A stretch of DNA of 33,915 bases from DASPJL01 sp035628645 (GTDB lineage Bacteria; Bacteroidota; Bacteroidia; Cytophagales; Cyclobacteriaceae), in contig DASPJL010000002.1 of NCBI GenBank assembly GCA_035628645.1, positions 1-33,915 of the forward strand. The letters are read 5' to 3'. This document shows, piece by piece, positions 16,309 to 24,755 of the stretch. Every line of letters begins with the position of its first letter. Position 1 is the stretch's first letter. Under the pieces are notes generated by a model. It searched no databases, was not told the DNA's origin, and saw nothing but the letters and a program-made list of their open reading frames with translations. A program made the translations under genes and the position numbers.

Positions 16309-16758
16309 TAAAAAAATTAACTTTTGCTATAGTCCTGTGGCTCAAATATCAACAGAAATATCAAGATCGGCAAAACTTGTCATGCACGACTAAAAAGTAG
16401 CGTTCAACTAGGCAAGGTGTGCTCATTAATTTTTGTTTCTCTTCCTGGTAAAAAAAGGAAAAGGGGTAGCAAGGCTACAATGATCGGAGAATTCGAGTGA
16501 ATCTGAATTAGGGGGTAACTTAGGAAATAAATATATTTTCTAGCGCAAAATTTGTTTATTGTAGATCGAACATCTCACCAGCATTAGATCAAGGAACATT
16601 GGATGAGATACAAGTTAGAGTATTATCAATGCGGGTTTTCTATTCTCGAAGCAATTGGTTGTATTGTATTTTTAAATTTTTGTATTAGATTGCGTGCCCA
16701 ATCCAGCCTCAAATGTATTTTTTCTTCAACGCAAGAATTAAATGATAATATTTATCTA
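16309..16758. other. 450-bp divergent intergenic region
   Basis: This separates the hybrid kinase (minus) from the BNR protein (plus). The plus frame stays open back to an ATG at 16603, but that N-terminus does not look like a signal or domain. I see no strong TAnnTTTG box here. A small GTAGC-AAG-GCTAC hairpin lies near 16468. Confidence 0.4.
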
Positions 16759-19281
16759 ATGTCACCAAAGATTTTCGCAATAGTATTTAGTCTTTTTTCT
16801 GTTTTTATTTTTTTCCCCTCTTTTTCCCAATGGTCGAAAATGAATGCACCAAATGAGGTTGGTTATGTGTACGACATGATTTTGGGAGAAAATAACAGAG
16901 TCTTTCTTTCTACTTCTGGTGGTTTATACTATTCCGACGATACTGGTAATCATTGGAGCAAGGTAAAAGAATCGTTCAATAACGTTTATTCTTCCCCCTA
17001 TTTATACAAGGACAGGAACAATAATATTATAGCCTTCGATAAAGGAAACTATGTTGTATCAAAAGATAATGGGAATACCTGGACAGATAGGTTCGTTGAT
17101 ACAAATGCTATCCGGTCAGACATTCTGCATTGTATAGGTATCAGCAATGACACTTTATTCGTGGGAAGCCGAAGCGGACTAAGCATCCATTATGGCAATG
17201 AGTTTGAACTTCAAAAAGTCCCCCTTTTTGAAAATGTAGAAGTTACCAGTATTGCAGTGGAAGGTGAAGTTGTCCTCGTAGGAACAGCAGATCAGGGATT
17301 ATTCTTAAGCCAAAACAGCGGAAAGACATGGTTAGCACGTTCTTCTCAACTGCCTTCTTCAATACATGTTTCGCAAGTAAAGTATCATGAGGGAGACATT
17401 TATTTAGGGACTTATTCTAATGGAATATTTTTTAGTGAGGATTTGGGGCAGACTTGGAAGGCAGTCTCCACTGGAATTGAGACCAGGTCGATCTATGATA
17501 TTCATATTAAAGAGGACTCTATATATGCAGTGACCGACAGTTATTCGACCATATATGCCTCCTCCTTGAATAATATTAATTGGTCCTTAATCGAACATGA
17601 TATTAGCAGCTTGTACTCACCTGCAAAAATAATTTCTATAAATGGCGTATTACTCGTTGGTGGAAGTAAAGGGGTATTTAGAAGTGTAGATAGGGGGAAT
17701 AGCTGGCAACTATCGATAGAGGGAATTAGAAACGCTCCTATAACCGATTTAAAGCTGGGACTTAACGGGGAAATATTTGCATTAGGACACAACCTTTACC
17801 GCAAGTTGCCAGATGAGTCTACATTCAAAATTATCCATTGGACGGAGGGTGGCGGTATAGGCAAGCTTTTGACAGATGACACCAGTATTTATTTGACCAA
17901 TGGAAATGTCTCGGCCTTTGATTTGTCGACCGGAGAGAAAAAGTATGATTTTAACTATGGTGATAATCTTTTCTTTTCTAACGATCTTTTGAAGTATGAT
18001 AATGTATTTTACTTAGGTACTTCAATGAATGGGGTAAGGATGTATACTCCTTCAAATGAATGGGTTGCTTTTAATGAAGGTTTGCCGATAGATGCGGTAA
18101 ATGCCCTAAAACTTTCATCTGATACTTTATTTGCAGCAACAGATTCCGGGCTTTTTAAGAGAAAAACAACAGCTGAGTCCTGGCAAAAAGTTGATTTAAA
18201 GGAATTTGAAGCCCCGGTACTAAAAATAATTGTGAAGGATAGCTTAATTTTTGCTTATTTCAACTTTGGATCAATCTATTCAGACGATTATGGTAAAACA
18301 TGGAGAGAAATTGAAGCTCTAGCGAATATTTATCTAAATGATATTCAATATTTTAATTCTACCATCTACGCTTCAGGTTATCGTACCGCATACTTTTCTT
18401 CCGATCTTCTCAATTGGACTACAATTACTTGTCCCGAAGATGTCTTTCTTGAATCTATCTTGTACAAAGAAGATACCTTATTCTTCGGAACTTTGGAAGA
18501 CGACATTTGGAAGTACCATTTAAAAGCTCCGGTAATTGAGACTATATTTAACCAGTTTTATGTCTGCCCGGGCAGTACGATCAACGCAAAAGTCAGTGTT
18601 TCCAATCTGATATTTTCAGAGGATAATGTTTTCTCTTTACAACTTTCTGACGCTACAGGTAGCTTTGATAATCCTATGACAATCGGTACCCTTCTAAAAA
18701 ATGAAATAATTGAAATTACAGGAGTGATCCCACAAAACCTGGCTCCCGGCAGTAGATATCGTTTAAGAGTGACCTCATCGAATCCAGAAGTTAGCGGAAC
18801 GCAAAGCGGTGAAGATATACGTGTTGAAGAAAGACCCGAAGCAACAATTTCTGTGTCAGGTACCACGCTCACGGCGAGTTCAGGCAGTGTTTATAAATGG
18901 TTTTTAGACGGTCAGCCTTTAGAAGAAACCACCCAAACTATAACAGTAAATAAGGCTGGGAAATATGCTGTAGAAGTAACTGATCTCTACTGTTCCGGAA
19001 TGTCTGAAGAAGTGGAACTTAAAGTTTTGGCTGTCGAAGATTTTGAAGATGTTGGAAGAATAGCTTTGTTCCCTAATCCCAATCGGGGTGCCATAACTGT
19101 TTCTGGCATAAGCCAAGTTTTAACAATGCGCATAGTAGATATGCTGGGGCAGGTCAGGTTAAGCAAAATTCTCCGTCAATATAAGGAAGGGGTTGACTTA
19201 ACAGCTCTGCCGAAAGGATTATATCTTGTAATTATTGAATCAGGAAATAATACAGTTGTAAAAAGAATTGAAAGATTATGA
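16759..19281 (+). CDS. Secreted BNR/Asp-box beta-propeller protein with T9SS tail
   Basis: 840 residues from the ATG at 16759, chosen because MSPKIFAIVFSLFSVFIFFP...SFS|Q is a clean signal peptide; the frame is open to 16603. At least seven Asp-box (SxDxGxTW) motifs recur, for example YYSDDTGNHW (~58-66), VSKDNGNTW (~100-108), FFSEDLGQTW, FRSVDRGNSW and IYSDDYGKTW. This marks a sialidase/YCF48/Vps10-like propeller, probably two. No sialidase catalytic Arg triad was seen, so an enzymatic call is not justified. After the propeller comes a region near 620-700 resembling sandwich linkers, an Ig-like segment (ATISVSGTTLTASSGSVYKW) and a T9SS sorting domain (IALFPNPNRG to VVKRIERL). Likely a secreted binding protein. 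Confidence 0.87.
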   Translation: MSPKIFAIVFSLFSVFIFFPSFSQWSKMNAPNEVGYVYDMILGENNRVFLSTSGGLYYSDDTGNHWSKVKESFNNVYSSPYLYKDRNNNIIAFDKGNYVVSKDNGNTWTDRFVDTNAIRSDILHCIGISNDTLFVGSRSGLSIHYGNEFELQKVPLFENVEVTSIAVEGEVVLVGTADQGLFLSQNSGKTWLARSSQLPSSIHVSQVKYHEGDIYLGTYSNGIFFSEDLGQTWKAVSTGIETRSIYDIHIKEDSIYAVTDSYSTIYASSLNNINWSLIEHDISSLYSPAKIISINGVLLVGGSKGVFRSVDRGNSWQLSIEGIRNAPITDLKLGLNGEIFALGHNLYRKLPDESTFKIIHWTEGGGIGKLLTDDTSIYLTNGNVSAFDLSTGEKKYDFNYGDNLFFSNDLLKYDNVFYLGTSMNGVRMYTPSNEWVAFNEGLPIDAVNALKLSSDTLFAATDSGLFKRKTTAESWQKVDLKEFEAPVLKIIVKDSLIFAYFNFGSIYSDDYGKTWREIEALANIYLNDIQYFNSTIYASGYRTAYFSSDLLNWTTITCPEDVFLESILYKEDTLFFGTLEDDIWKYHLKAPVIETIFNQFYVCPGSTINAKVSVSNLIFSEDNVFSLQLSDATGSFDNPMTIGTLLKNEIIEITGVIPQNLAPGSRYRLRVTSSNPEVSGTQSGEDIRVEERPEATISVSGTTLTASSGSVYKWFLDGQPLEETTQTITVNKAGKYAVEVTDLYCSGMSEEVELKVLAVEDFEDVGRIALFPNPNRGAITVSGISQVLTMRIVDMLGQVRLSKILRQYKEGVDLTALPKGLYLVIIESGNNTVVKRIERL

Positions 19282-19502
19282 AAGGTAACTTCTCGATAAC
19301 TTTTTTCCCCTGTTTTTGTATGGTTTCACTGTTATTCAACCCTCATTAGTACTAATTAGAGGCTGACCTCCTCCTGACGCAAGTGAGAGGAAGAGCAGCA
19401 GCAGTCACAATGAATATTTCTGCCGAAAGGAAATAAAGCCAAACCCCATATCCCCAAAAAACTACCTCCGCATTTTCCGAAAACTAACTTTGATTAAGGT
19501 AA

Positions 19503-19600
19503 AAACCGGGTTTAAGTATAGATACTCCATGGATGGTGTATAGATACTGTATTAAAAGTGTATATTATACTTAGCAAACTAGCAAAGAGTGTAAAACACT
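19503..19600. promoter_or_regulatory. Cluster of short dyads, three spaced 22 bp apart
   Basis: Five short palindromes lie in 98 bp: AAACC-G-GGTTT (19503-19513), GTAT-AG-ATAC (19516-19525), GTAT-AG-ATAC (19538-19547), GTATA-T-TATAC (19560-19570) and AGTGT-AAA-ACACT (19588-19600). The three GTAT...ATAC sites have centres 22 and 22.5 bp apart, about two helical turns. This looks like a phased operator or iteron array, yet it sits between two convergent genes. No partner gene is evident. Confidence 0.45.
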
Positions 19601-19705
19601 TATTCAAAGTAAAAATATCGGTAACAAATGAAGTCAATAAACAAAATAAGTATTTCCATGACGAAGTTCAACTCATAGGGTGGGACAGAAGACCTAAAGA
19701 AGGGG

Positions 19706-19740
19706 AAAAAAGGAGGTACATAAAAGAGCACCTCCTTTTT
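19706..19740 (-). terminator. Strong terminator after the GH16 gene, possibly bidirectional
   Basis: AAAAAAGGAGGT and ACCTCCTTTTT form an 11-bp stem with a 12-nt loop, ending in T runs on both strands. It lies 15 bp past the stop of the GH16 gene and may also stop reading from the plus-strand BNR gene. Confidence 0.85.
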
Positions 19741-19754
19741 AAGACATTTATACC

Positions 19755-21395
19755 TTAATCCTTGATAAATCTCTTATTAATCTTTTTGCCATTAGCATTG
19801 ATTGTAATATTGTAAATGCCTGGTTTCAGATTAGACACATCAATTCCATTTTGCAAAGAGACTCCTTTCAGAATTTCTTTTCCCTGAGCGCTTATAATTT
19901 TGAATTGTGCTCCTGTTAAATCCTCTTTAGAATCTATGAATAGACTTTCAGTTACCGGATTTGGGTATACCAGCAGTTTAGTTTCTGATGAAACAACTTC
20001 AGGAGCCGCTATCCTCGCTGAAGTTTGTGTAAACCTCCATTTTTGGCTGTTTGCACCTACATACTCCCATTGTTGTACATTACCGCCATTGGCCGTTGAA
20101 AACCCACCCGTCTCCGCAGCCTTGCCGCTATGCACGGATATAATTCTGTAGGTGCCGTCTCCATTCGAAATGATTTGCCATTTCTGGTTATTGCCTCCCA
20201 CATAATCCCATTGATGAATATTAGCACCGTTAGCAGTAGATACGCCCGCTACATCGAGCGCCTTTCCACTGTGGATGTTAATCAGATTATATGCACCGCC
20301 TCCTACACTTGTAGCTCTCCACTTTTGACTGGATGCACCTACATTATCCCACTGTTGCACATTGCCTCCATTAGCAGTTGAAAAGTTAGAGACTTCCATC
20401 GCTTTGTTACTGTGGACATTAATTATACTGTAGACGCTGCCTGAAACAATCCCTGTTGGTGGATTGGAAACATAAGTTTGTCCCTGAAGATTACGTCTTT
20501 GTAAACCTTGACTTCTATAACTTGCAACTAAACTATTTACCTGGCCAGGACTTAATTCCTGATCTTTTTGAAAAAGGACCCAATCGACTTGCATCGTCGT
20601 TGTTCTGTTTGCAGTACTGCTTCCTGTTACGTTGTTCCAAATCCAGTTGGCAAATGAAATGTTCATAGGATTTCTCGGATAAACAGAAGAGCCATCGTTA
20701 TCTGTTGTTGACATGGCACCAAAATAAGTTCCATCTATCCAGAATTTGACATTAACACCATCTGTACAAGAAACAACGCAAGTATGCCATCCTGCCCATG
20801 ATTGCTGAGAAGCAAAATAGCGTTTCCAGGCCTGCCATGGTTCCGCAATATACCTGTTCCATGAAGTCATGTACATTACGCGGTTGTCAGGAGAAATTCC
20901 CCATTTATCTGCGGCAAGGTATTCAAAATCCAGTTCACTGTATCTTGATCCATCTCCCGATAAGGCAGAGCTAACGATAGTATAGAAGGTTTGAACGTTT
21001 CCGTCTTTGTAAGTAAATGGAACATCAGAGAAATAGACTCTTGCTGCATAGGTACCGTGGAAATATTCATACCCTGCAGTTTCTATTCGTGAGTGCGTAG
21101 TGGCTTTAGTAGATCCGTTTACGGTTGTACTTAAAGTCATCAGTTTATTTGCAGAATTGCCCGGATCATTGATAAAAGTGATATTGTTCCTGCTATACTG
21201 TCCGCCTTCCGGAGGGCCGCTGGTACCGTTTACTATGCTCCATTTATTAAAAGAGGGTAACTGAGCATCATCAACACTTGAATAAGTAAAATCATCAAAC
21301 ATTATGGTTTGACTGAATGCGGAATAGTTAAAGAGTAGAAATAAGATTAAACATAGATTTGTACTCCAGCGGAGGTTTGTGCTAAATTTTTTCAT
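19755..21395 (-). CDS. GH16-like endo-glucanase with ricin-type lectin domain and T9SS tail
   Basis: 546 residues from the ATG at 21395, chosen because MKKFSTNLRWS...YSAFS|Q is a signal peptide; the frame is open to 21470. The catalytic domain (~30-300) has the GH16 signature ELDFE (Glu154, Asp156, Glu158) in SRYSELDFEYLAADKWG, plus DGTYFGAM and QVDWVLFQK strands. A Pro/Gly linker leads to a three-fold ricin B / CBM13 domain (~315-458) with three QKW motifs. The tail (LLVYPNPVTES to KRFIKD) is a T9SS sorting domain. GH16 enzymes cut beta-1,3 or mixed-linked glucans, or galactans, internally. With GH3 and GH30 here, laminarin or fungal beta-glucan is a reasonable but unproven substrate. The ricin domain should bind sugar and hold the enzyme on polymer. 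Confidence 0.88.
   Translation of the reverse strand: MKKFSTNLRWSTNLCLILFLLFNYSAFSQTIMFDDFTYSSVDDAQLPSFNKWSIVNGTSGPPEGGQYSRNNITFINDPGNSANKLMTLSTTVNGSTKATTHSRIETAGYEYFHGTYAARVYFSDVPFTYKDGNVQTFYTIVSSALSGDGSRYSELDFEYLAADKWGISPDNRVMYMTSWNRYIAEPWQAWKRYFASQQSWAGWHTCVVSCTDGVNVKFWIDGTYFGAMSTTDNDGSSVYPRNPMNISFANWIWNNVTGSSTANRTTTMQVDWVLFQKDQELSPGQVNSLVASYRSQGLQRRNLQGQTYVSNPPTGIVSGSVYSIINVHSNKAMEVSNFSTANGGNVQQWDNVGASSQKWRATSVGGGAYNLINIHSGKALDVAGVSTANGANIHQWDYVGGNNQKWQIISNGDGTYRIISVHSGKAAETGGFSTANGGNVQQWEYVGANSQKWRFTQTSARIAAPEVVSSETKLLVYPNPVTESLFIDSKEDLTGAQFKIISAQGKEILKGVSLQNGIDVSNLKPGIYNITINANGKKINKRFIKD
20022..20453 (-). repeat. Ricin-lectin module shared with the GH30 gene, copy 1
   Basis: This segment encodes ~144 residues that are about 80% identical by hand alignment to those encoded at 28083-28514. 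Each copy itself holds three ~46-residue repeats of the type HSGKAxDVxxxSTANGxN-xQWxYVGxNxQKW. Confidence 0.85.
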
Positions 21396-21405
21396 AAAAA
21401 GAATA

Positions 21406-21416
21406 TTAGGGTTAAT
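21406..21416 (-). promoter_or_regulatory. ATTAACCCTAA element before the GH16 start
   Basis: Minus-strand ATTAACCCTAA lies 10 bases upstream of the GH16 ATG. The same 11-mer lies 11 bases upstream of the GH30 ATG (29918-29928). It may be a leader element or operator for common control, or inherited by duplication. Confidence 0.45.
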
Positions 21417-21542
21417 TAATTTCGAAAGGTAGTTACTGATATTTTCGCAAATAAAATTTAACACGGACATTTGTGGGACAAATGAGTGGATATTTCAAAA
21501 ACAGTTAAATAATGTATGTAAGTCTGATGTTGAAGAATTATA

Positions 21543-21662
21543 TCATAGCAGATTGATGTCAGCAAGATTTGCCGAAATCAGCTTTTTAGCAGCAACAGAA
21601 TCAATTCTAATGCTCTTCTCATTTGTCAAATAGCGGACATTGCCTAAATTTCCTGGATACAT
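21543..21662 (-). CDS. Possible 39-residue ORF, unknown
   Basis: The frame starts MYPGNLGNVRYLTNEKSIRI and ends with a helical stretch (DSVAAKKLISANLADINLL). The composition is protein-like, but it starts only 12 bp from the divergent 21675 gene, leaving no room for two promoters. It may be a decayed fragment. No family recognised. Confidence 0.25.
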   Translation of the reverse strand: MYPGNLGNVRYLTNEKSIRIDSVAAKKLISANLADINLL

Positions 21663-21674
21663 TGCTTTTATACT

Positions 21675-21926
21675 ATGTTTGAAGGGTCAGATTTCCCTAC
21701 ATCACTTGATGAAGAAGTTTTTAATGTTTGGTTTGAAAATGGAAGGCTGAGCAAAAGAAGATATAATTACTTACTGATAATTTGGGATGAGCACGAATCA
21801 AAATATCGGCCTTATTATGCAGAGGATCGTGACGAAATCGGCAAATATCAAACTTATAAAAGTTCCAGAACTTCGGAATCGCTGGTTGCTGCCTATGATT
21901 TGTATTCGGAATCAAAAATTATTTAA
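21675..21926 (+). CDS. Hypothetical small cytoplasmic protein
   Basis: This 83-residue protein is rich in acidic and aromatic residues and has no signal or membrane segment. It reads as a natural protein: MFEGSDFPTSLDEEVFNVWF, then GRLSKRRYNYLLIIWDEHES, then a C-terminal helix TSESLVAAYDLYSESKII. I do not recognise a named family, though similar short proteins of unknown function seem familiar from Bacteroidota. It stands alone. Confidence 0.6.
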   Translation: MFEGSDFPTSLDEEVFNVWFENGRLSKRRYNYLLIIWDEHESKYRPYYAEDRDEIGKYQTYKSSRTSESLVAAYDLYSESKII

Positions 21927-22183
21927 AGACTAGACAAAAGAAAAATATCGAAAGTATTTCCCCCTCCGCTGTTGAGATCTTTGTTATTGCTGATAAGACG
22001 GTTTTAAATCCTATTGATTTGTCATTTCGAAATATAGATCTTAAAGGATTATCGTGAACAGTATGGGTTGAAATATAGAAGAAACTTCCTGTCAGATCGA
22101 GCCTCATCTTGCAATGATGACTGGAGTTAAAAACTATTTTCTTTTCCCTAAAAAAAAATTAATTTTAGGAATAAATTAATACT

Positions 22184-22417
22184 ATGAAGGATCATATTGT
22201 TCTAATAATCTTCCTGGTTCAAACGTATACTTTTCAGTTGTTTTTTATAAAAATGAATTTCTCCGGGGGCAGAAGTAGTTTTTTTACAAAAAAGTCTCAG
22301 GTAATTGTATCTGCTATTCCAATAGTTGGTTTTTGCTACATCACATACTTCCTTTTTTATCCTTCGTTGAAAAGTTCATTCAAAAGATTTCTGAAAACAT
22401 ATAGCAGTCTTGACTGA
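22184..22417 (+). CDS. Hypothetical small membrane protein
   Basis: 77 residues with two hydrophobic stretches (about 4-24 and 40-58) and a basic C-terminus (SSFKRFLKTYSSLD). It is preceded by an AT-rich leader. No family recognised, and the unusual Phe content leaves open that this is a chance frame. A weak AGCTT/AAGCT hairpin lies shortly after its stop. Confidence 0.4.
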   Translation: MKDHIVLIIFLVQTYTFQLFFIKMNFSGGRSSFFTKKSQVIVSAIPIVGFCYITYFLFYPSLKSSFKRFLKTYSSLD

Positions 22418-22476
22418 TTTGACAGCGTGTGGTCTTTTAGCTTCATCAAAAGCTGTTCTTAGTCTCAAAAAAAAAT

Positions 22477-23373
22477 TCACAATTTCTCCCCACTTGCTAA
22501 AACTTCCAGCTTATACCCTTTGCCGTGAATATTCACAATCCTTATTTTAGTATCGGATTGAAGCTTTTTGCGAAGTTTGGAGACAAAAACATCCAGGCTT
22601 CGGCCAACAAATACTCCTTCGTTTTCCCAAACTTCTTTTAAGAGATCATCCCTGTCCAGGATTTCATTGGGATGAGCAGCAAAAATGCTTAAGATCTTTG
22701 CTTCTTTAGCCGATAGCGCTATCCTTTCTGTTCCCTTTCTCAAGATCTGATTTTTCATTGAATAGGTAAAATCTCCCAGGTGGATTACAGTTTCATCTTC
22801 CAGCTTAGGTGTCAGCGTTTGTCTGGTTGCTATTTTTTTCTGGGACCCTTTAAATCCGGTAATCAGAAGAACTATAGCGAGTGGGAGGAATAGATAAGGA
22901 AAAATATAGGCTATTGAAAAATTTTGCGTAGGGTTTCCTTCAAAATGGATCTTTACATAATAATTCCCTTTTGGCTGATCCCTGCCGACACAAGGGATAA
23001 CTATGTTAAGTGCGTCTGAAATTTCATAACTATAATTTACCATTTCATTTGTCCGGTCGATTACTTCTACAAGATACTTTTCAGGCAAGTGGTCAGTCTG
23101 AGCGTATTGATCTACTATTCGAACCAGGCTGTCGGGAGTGAAGGAAAATGGATTCTCAAATTTAATCAGATACGTATGATCATCTCTTTTTTCTATTGGA
23201 AGTATTCTTGAGCTGGAATCTCCGTATTGTAGAAGTATGTCATGCCCCATTTTCCGGAGGGCAACAAGTACTCTCTCCTCTTTGTAGTCCGTTTTTGAGT
23301 CGCTAATCACCTTTACTCCTGCAAAAGATAGCAACAAGGTGGCACCGATAATGGATATTATTTTCCAGCTCAT
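22477..23373 (-). CDS. Membrane-anchored OmpR/PhoB-type winged-helix regulator
   Basis: 298 residues. TM1 (~5-22), a periplasmic domain (~23-153), TM2 (~154-173, IAYIFPYLFLPLAIVLLITGF), then a cytoplasmic linker and a C-terminal winged helix (~196-292). The last matches the OmpR/PhoB effector fold: LSAKEAKILSIFAAHPNEIL, DRDDLLKEVWENEG, RSLDVFVSKLRKKL and IVNIHGKGYKLE. There is no receiver or kinase domain, so this is a one-component, ToxR/CadC-like regulator with reversed order (DNA-binding end at the C-terminus). It would read a periplasmic signal directly. It is divergent from the secreted gene at 23501, and the shared region holds PhoB-like direct repeats, its likely operator. Confidence 0.88.
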   Translation of the reverse strand: MSWKIISIIGATLLLSFAGVKVISDSKTDYKEERVLVALRKMGHDILLQYGDSSSRILPIEKRDDHTYLIKFENPFSFTPDSLVRIVDQYAQTDHLPEKYLVEVIDRTNEMVNYSYEISDALNIVIPCVGRDQPKGNYYVKIHFEGNPTQNFSIAYIFPYLFLPLAIVLLITGFKGSQKKIATRQTLTPKLEDETVIHLGDFTYSMKNQILRKGTERIALSAKEAKILSIFAAHPNEILDRDDLLKEVWENEGVFVGRSLDVFVSKLRKKLQSDTKIRIVNIHGKGYKLEVLASGEKL

Positions 23374-23411
23374 AGGATAAAATTACGGATTCAACTTTAA
23401 TCTATGCTTCA

Positions 23412-23450
23412 TTTTACAATCGTTTTACACTTTTTTACAATTGATTTACC
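23412..23450 (+). promoter_or_regulatory. PhoB-like direct-repeat array (probable operator)
   Basis: The pattern is TTTTACA-N4-TTTTACA-N3-TTTTACA-N4-ATTTACC, with starts at 23412, 23423, 23433 and 23444. The spacing of 11, 10 and 11 bp is the layout known for OmpR/PhoB-family sites (7-bp boxes on one helix face). It lies 38 bp from the regulator start and 51 bp from the divergent gene start. Confidence 0.75.
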
Positions 23451-23470
23451 CTTTTAACATCAGGGAAAGA

Positions 23471-23478
23471 TAGGTTTG
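23471..23478 (+). promoter_or_regulatory. Bacteroidota -7 promoter box for the 23501 gene
   Basis: TAGGTTTG is a perfect match to the TAnnTTTG consensus used by the Bacteroidota primary sigma factor. No TTTG is seen 19-21 bp upstream; instead the fourth box of the direct-repeat array ends there, as expected for an activator-dependent promoter. The leader would be only about 17 nt. Confidence 0.65.
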
Positions 23479-23500
23479 CCTCACATCAAAAACATCAGAT

Positions 23501-23926
23501 ATGAAAAATGCAATCTTAATAACGATCATGTTGACCACCTGCTATGGTAACGTGAATGCCCAATCTTCCTCCGCAGTAAGTCAGAGCTGTAGTGTAATTC
23601 TCTTTAACGATCAATGGTTAATTAAATCCTATGACAAGGGCGAGAGAGCTTTCATAGATTTATCAGCCGAAGGGGTCATATCCGTACGTGAAACCGGTAG
23701 TTTGTTTGTCAAATCGTTTAAAAAGGAAAAACTTGCCTTCAGCATTGCCATCAAAAGAAGGACAGGTGAGACGGAAGTACTCTTTGAGAATGCTACTTTT
23801 AAAACGGTGAAAGCGCAGGATGTGCTTAAGAAATGTAAGCCAGGAGATAAAATAGTGGTGCTTTTAAAGGACAATCAACGTTATTTTTTGCCTCATTATG
23901 AAATAGAAGTTCAGGGTGGGTGCTAA
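23501..23926 (+). CDS. Small secreted protein, unknown function, likely target of the divergent regulator
   Basis: 141 residues. A signal peptide (1-20, VNA|Q) precedes a compact beta-rich domain. Three cysteines remain in the mature part (SQSC near 30, KKC near 112, GGC at the end), so one disulphide is possible. The segment LKKCKPGDKIVVLLKDNQRY followed by FLPHYEIEV loosely recalls the C-terminal domain of GldM, but this is weak. Divergent arrangement with the membrane-anchored winged-helix regulator, plus PhoB-like boxes just upstream of its -7 box, suggests the regulator activates it in response to a periplasmic signal. The product could also feed back on the regulator's periplasmic domain. 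Function unknown. Confidence 0.75.
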   Translation: MKNAILITIMLTTCYGNVNAQSSSAVSQSCSVILFNDQWLIKSYDKGERAFIDLSAEGVISVRETGSLFVKSFKKEKLAFSIAIKRRTGETEVLFENATFKTVKAQDVLKKCKPGDKIVVLLKDNQRYFLPHYEIEVQGGC

Positions 23927-24015
23927 GTTGGTAGAAAGCTATACGTATATGAATTTTCTCAATATGTAACGGCATGATATAAACATTGGAAAGGAGAAAT
24001 AGTGGCTCCGCCAAC

Positions 24016-24044
24016 GTCAGTGTCTTCATTATAAAGACACTGAC
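24016..24044. terminator. Hairpin between convergent genes
   Basis: GTCAGTGTCTT and AAGACACTGAC form a perfect 11-bp stem with a 7-nt loop. It has no T tract on either strand. Its place between two convergent stops (23926 and 24072) suggests a bidirectional terminator or 3'-end stabiliser. Confidence 0.55.
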
Positions 24045-24071
24045 AACAGCGAAAAAATCTTCCTCTTATAG

Positions 24072-24755
24072 TTAGAAGTATAACCTTGTACCTATATAAA
24101 GGTCACGAAGATCGAGATTGAACCCAAAGTCTGAAGTCGCGCTTTCACCTCCCTGTGAATTTTGACTCCATGCCATCCTTCCAAACAATACCTCAATTGA
24201 CAGCCATTTTATAGGCATATACATAACTCCCGGAGTTAAACTGGTTGAAATGGTTGTATAGGTTCGTGTAGACTTTGAAGTGTAAGTATCAGTTGAATCT
24301 TTATAGATATTGCTGTTGCGGTATTCATTTTTAACATTGTTAAACCCTGACTGTAATTGACCGAAAAAATAAACCTTTTCCACAATTGGTTGATAGTAGC
24401 GAAAGGAAGGACCAAAACCCAGTGTTTTGCTAATGGATTTATTATTTCCAAATGAATGCCAGTCCTCTGACCTTGAGGAGCTGCTATGGTCTTGGTAATT
24501 AAAATATAACCCGACTTCCATTCTTTCGGAAATCATATAACCCAGGTTAATTCCCGTGTCGAAATTCCTGTAACTTGAGCTATACTTATTAAAACTGCCA
24601 GTGCTGCTGCTCGATTCTGAAGAAGGATAAAACTTTTTATAATAACTTATTTCTCCCCCGGCTACAAATTTTCCCTTTTCAATCTGAGCATGGGAAACGG
24701 AAGATAAAGACATGGCGATAACTATTACCGCCAGAACGGAAAGCTGTTTTTGCAT
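24072..24755 (-). CDS. Outer-membrane beta-barrel protein
   Basis: 227 residues. A signal peptide (1-23, SHA|Q) is followed by alternating amphipathic strands such as GINLGYMISERMEVGLYFNY, TLGFGPSFRYYQPI, KVYFFGQLQSGF and LRDLYIGTRLYF. The terminal Phe is the usual outer-membrane assembly signal. Ser/Tyr-rich loops (SSESSSSTGS, DTYTSKSTRTY) face outward. About eight strands fit a small OmpA/OmpX-like porin-family barrel. Cargo or ligand unknown. It stands alone, convergent with the 23501 gene. Confidence 0.8.
   Translation of the reverse strand: MQKQLSVLAVIVIAMSLSSVSHAQIEKGKFVAGGEISYYKKFYPSSESSSSTGSFNKYSSSYRNFDTGINLGYMISERMEVGLYFNYQDHSSSSRSEDWHSFGNNKSISKTLGFGPSFRYYQPIVEKVYFFGQLQSGFNNVKNEYRNSNIYKDSTDTYTSKSTRTYTTISTSLTPGVMYMPIKWLSIEVLFGRMAWSQNSQGGESATSDFGFNLDLRDLYIGTRLYF

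Noticed and set aside
16603..16758. N-terminal extension of the BNR protein by 52 residues
   Set aside because: A clean signal peptide starts at the ATG at 16759; upstream residues show no domain and would bury it.
16759..19281. Calling the Asp-box protein a sialidase
   Set aside because: Asp boxes are present, but I could not find the Arg triad, Tyr/Glu pair or FRIP motif of GH33.
19558..19758. 66-codon plus-strand frame starting with GTG
   Set aside because: Its 3' part is made of the terminator hairpin at 19706-19740, and its start overlaps the dyad cluster; no family resemblance.
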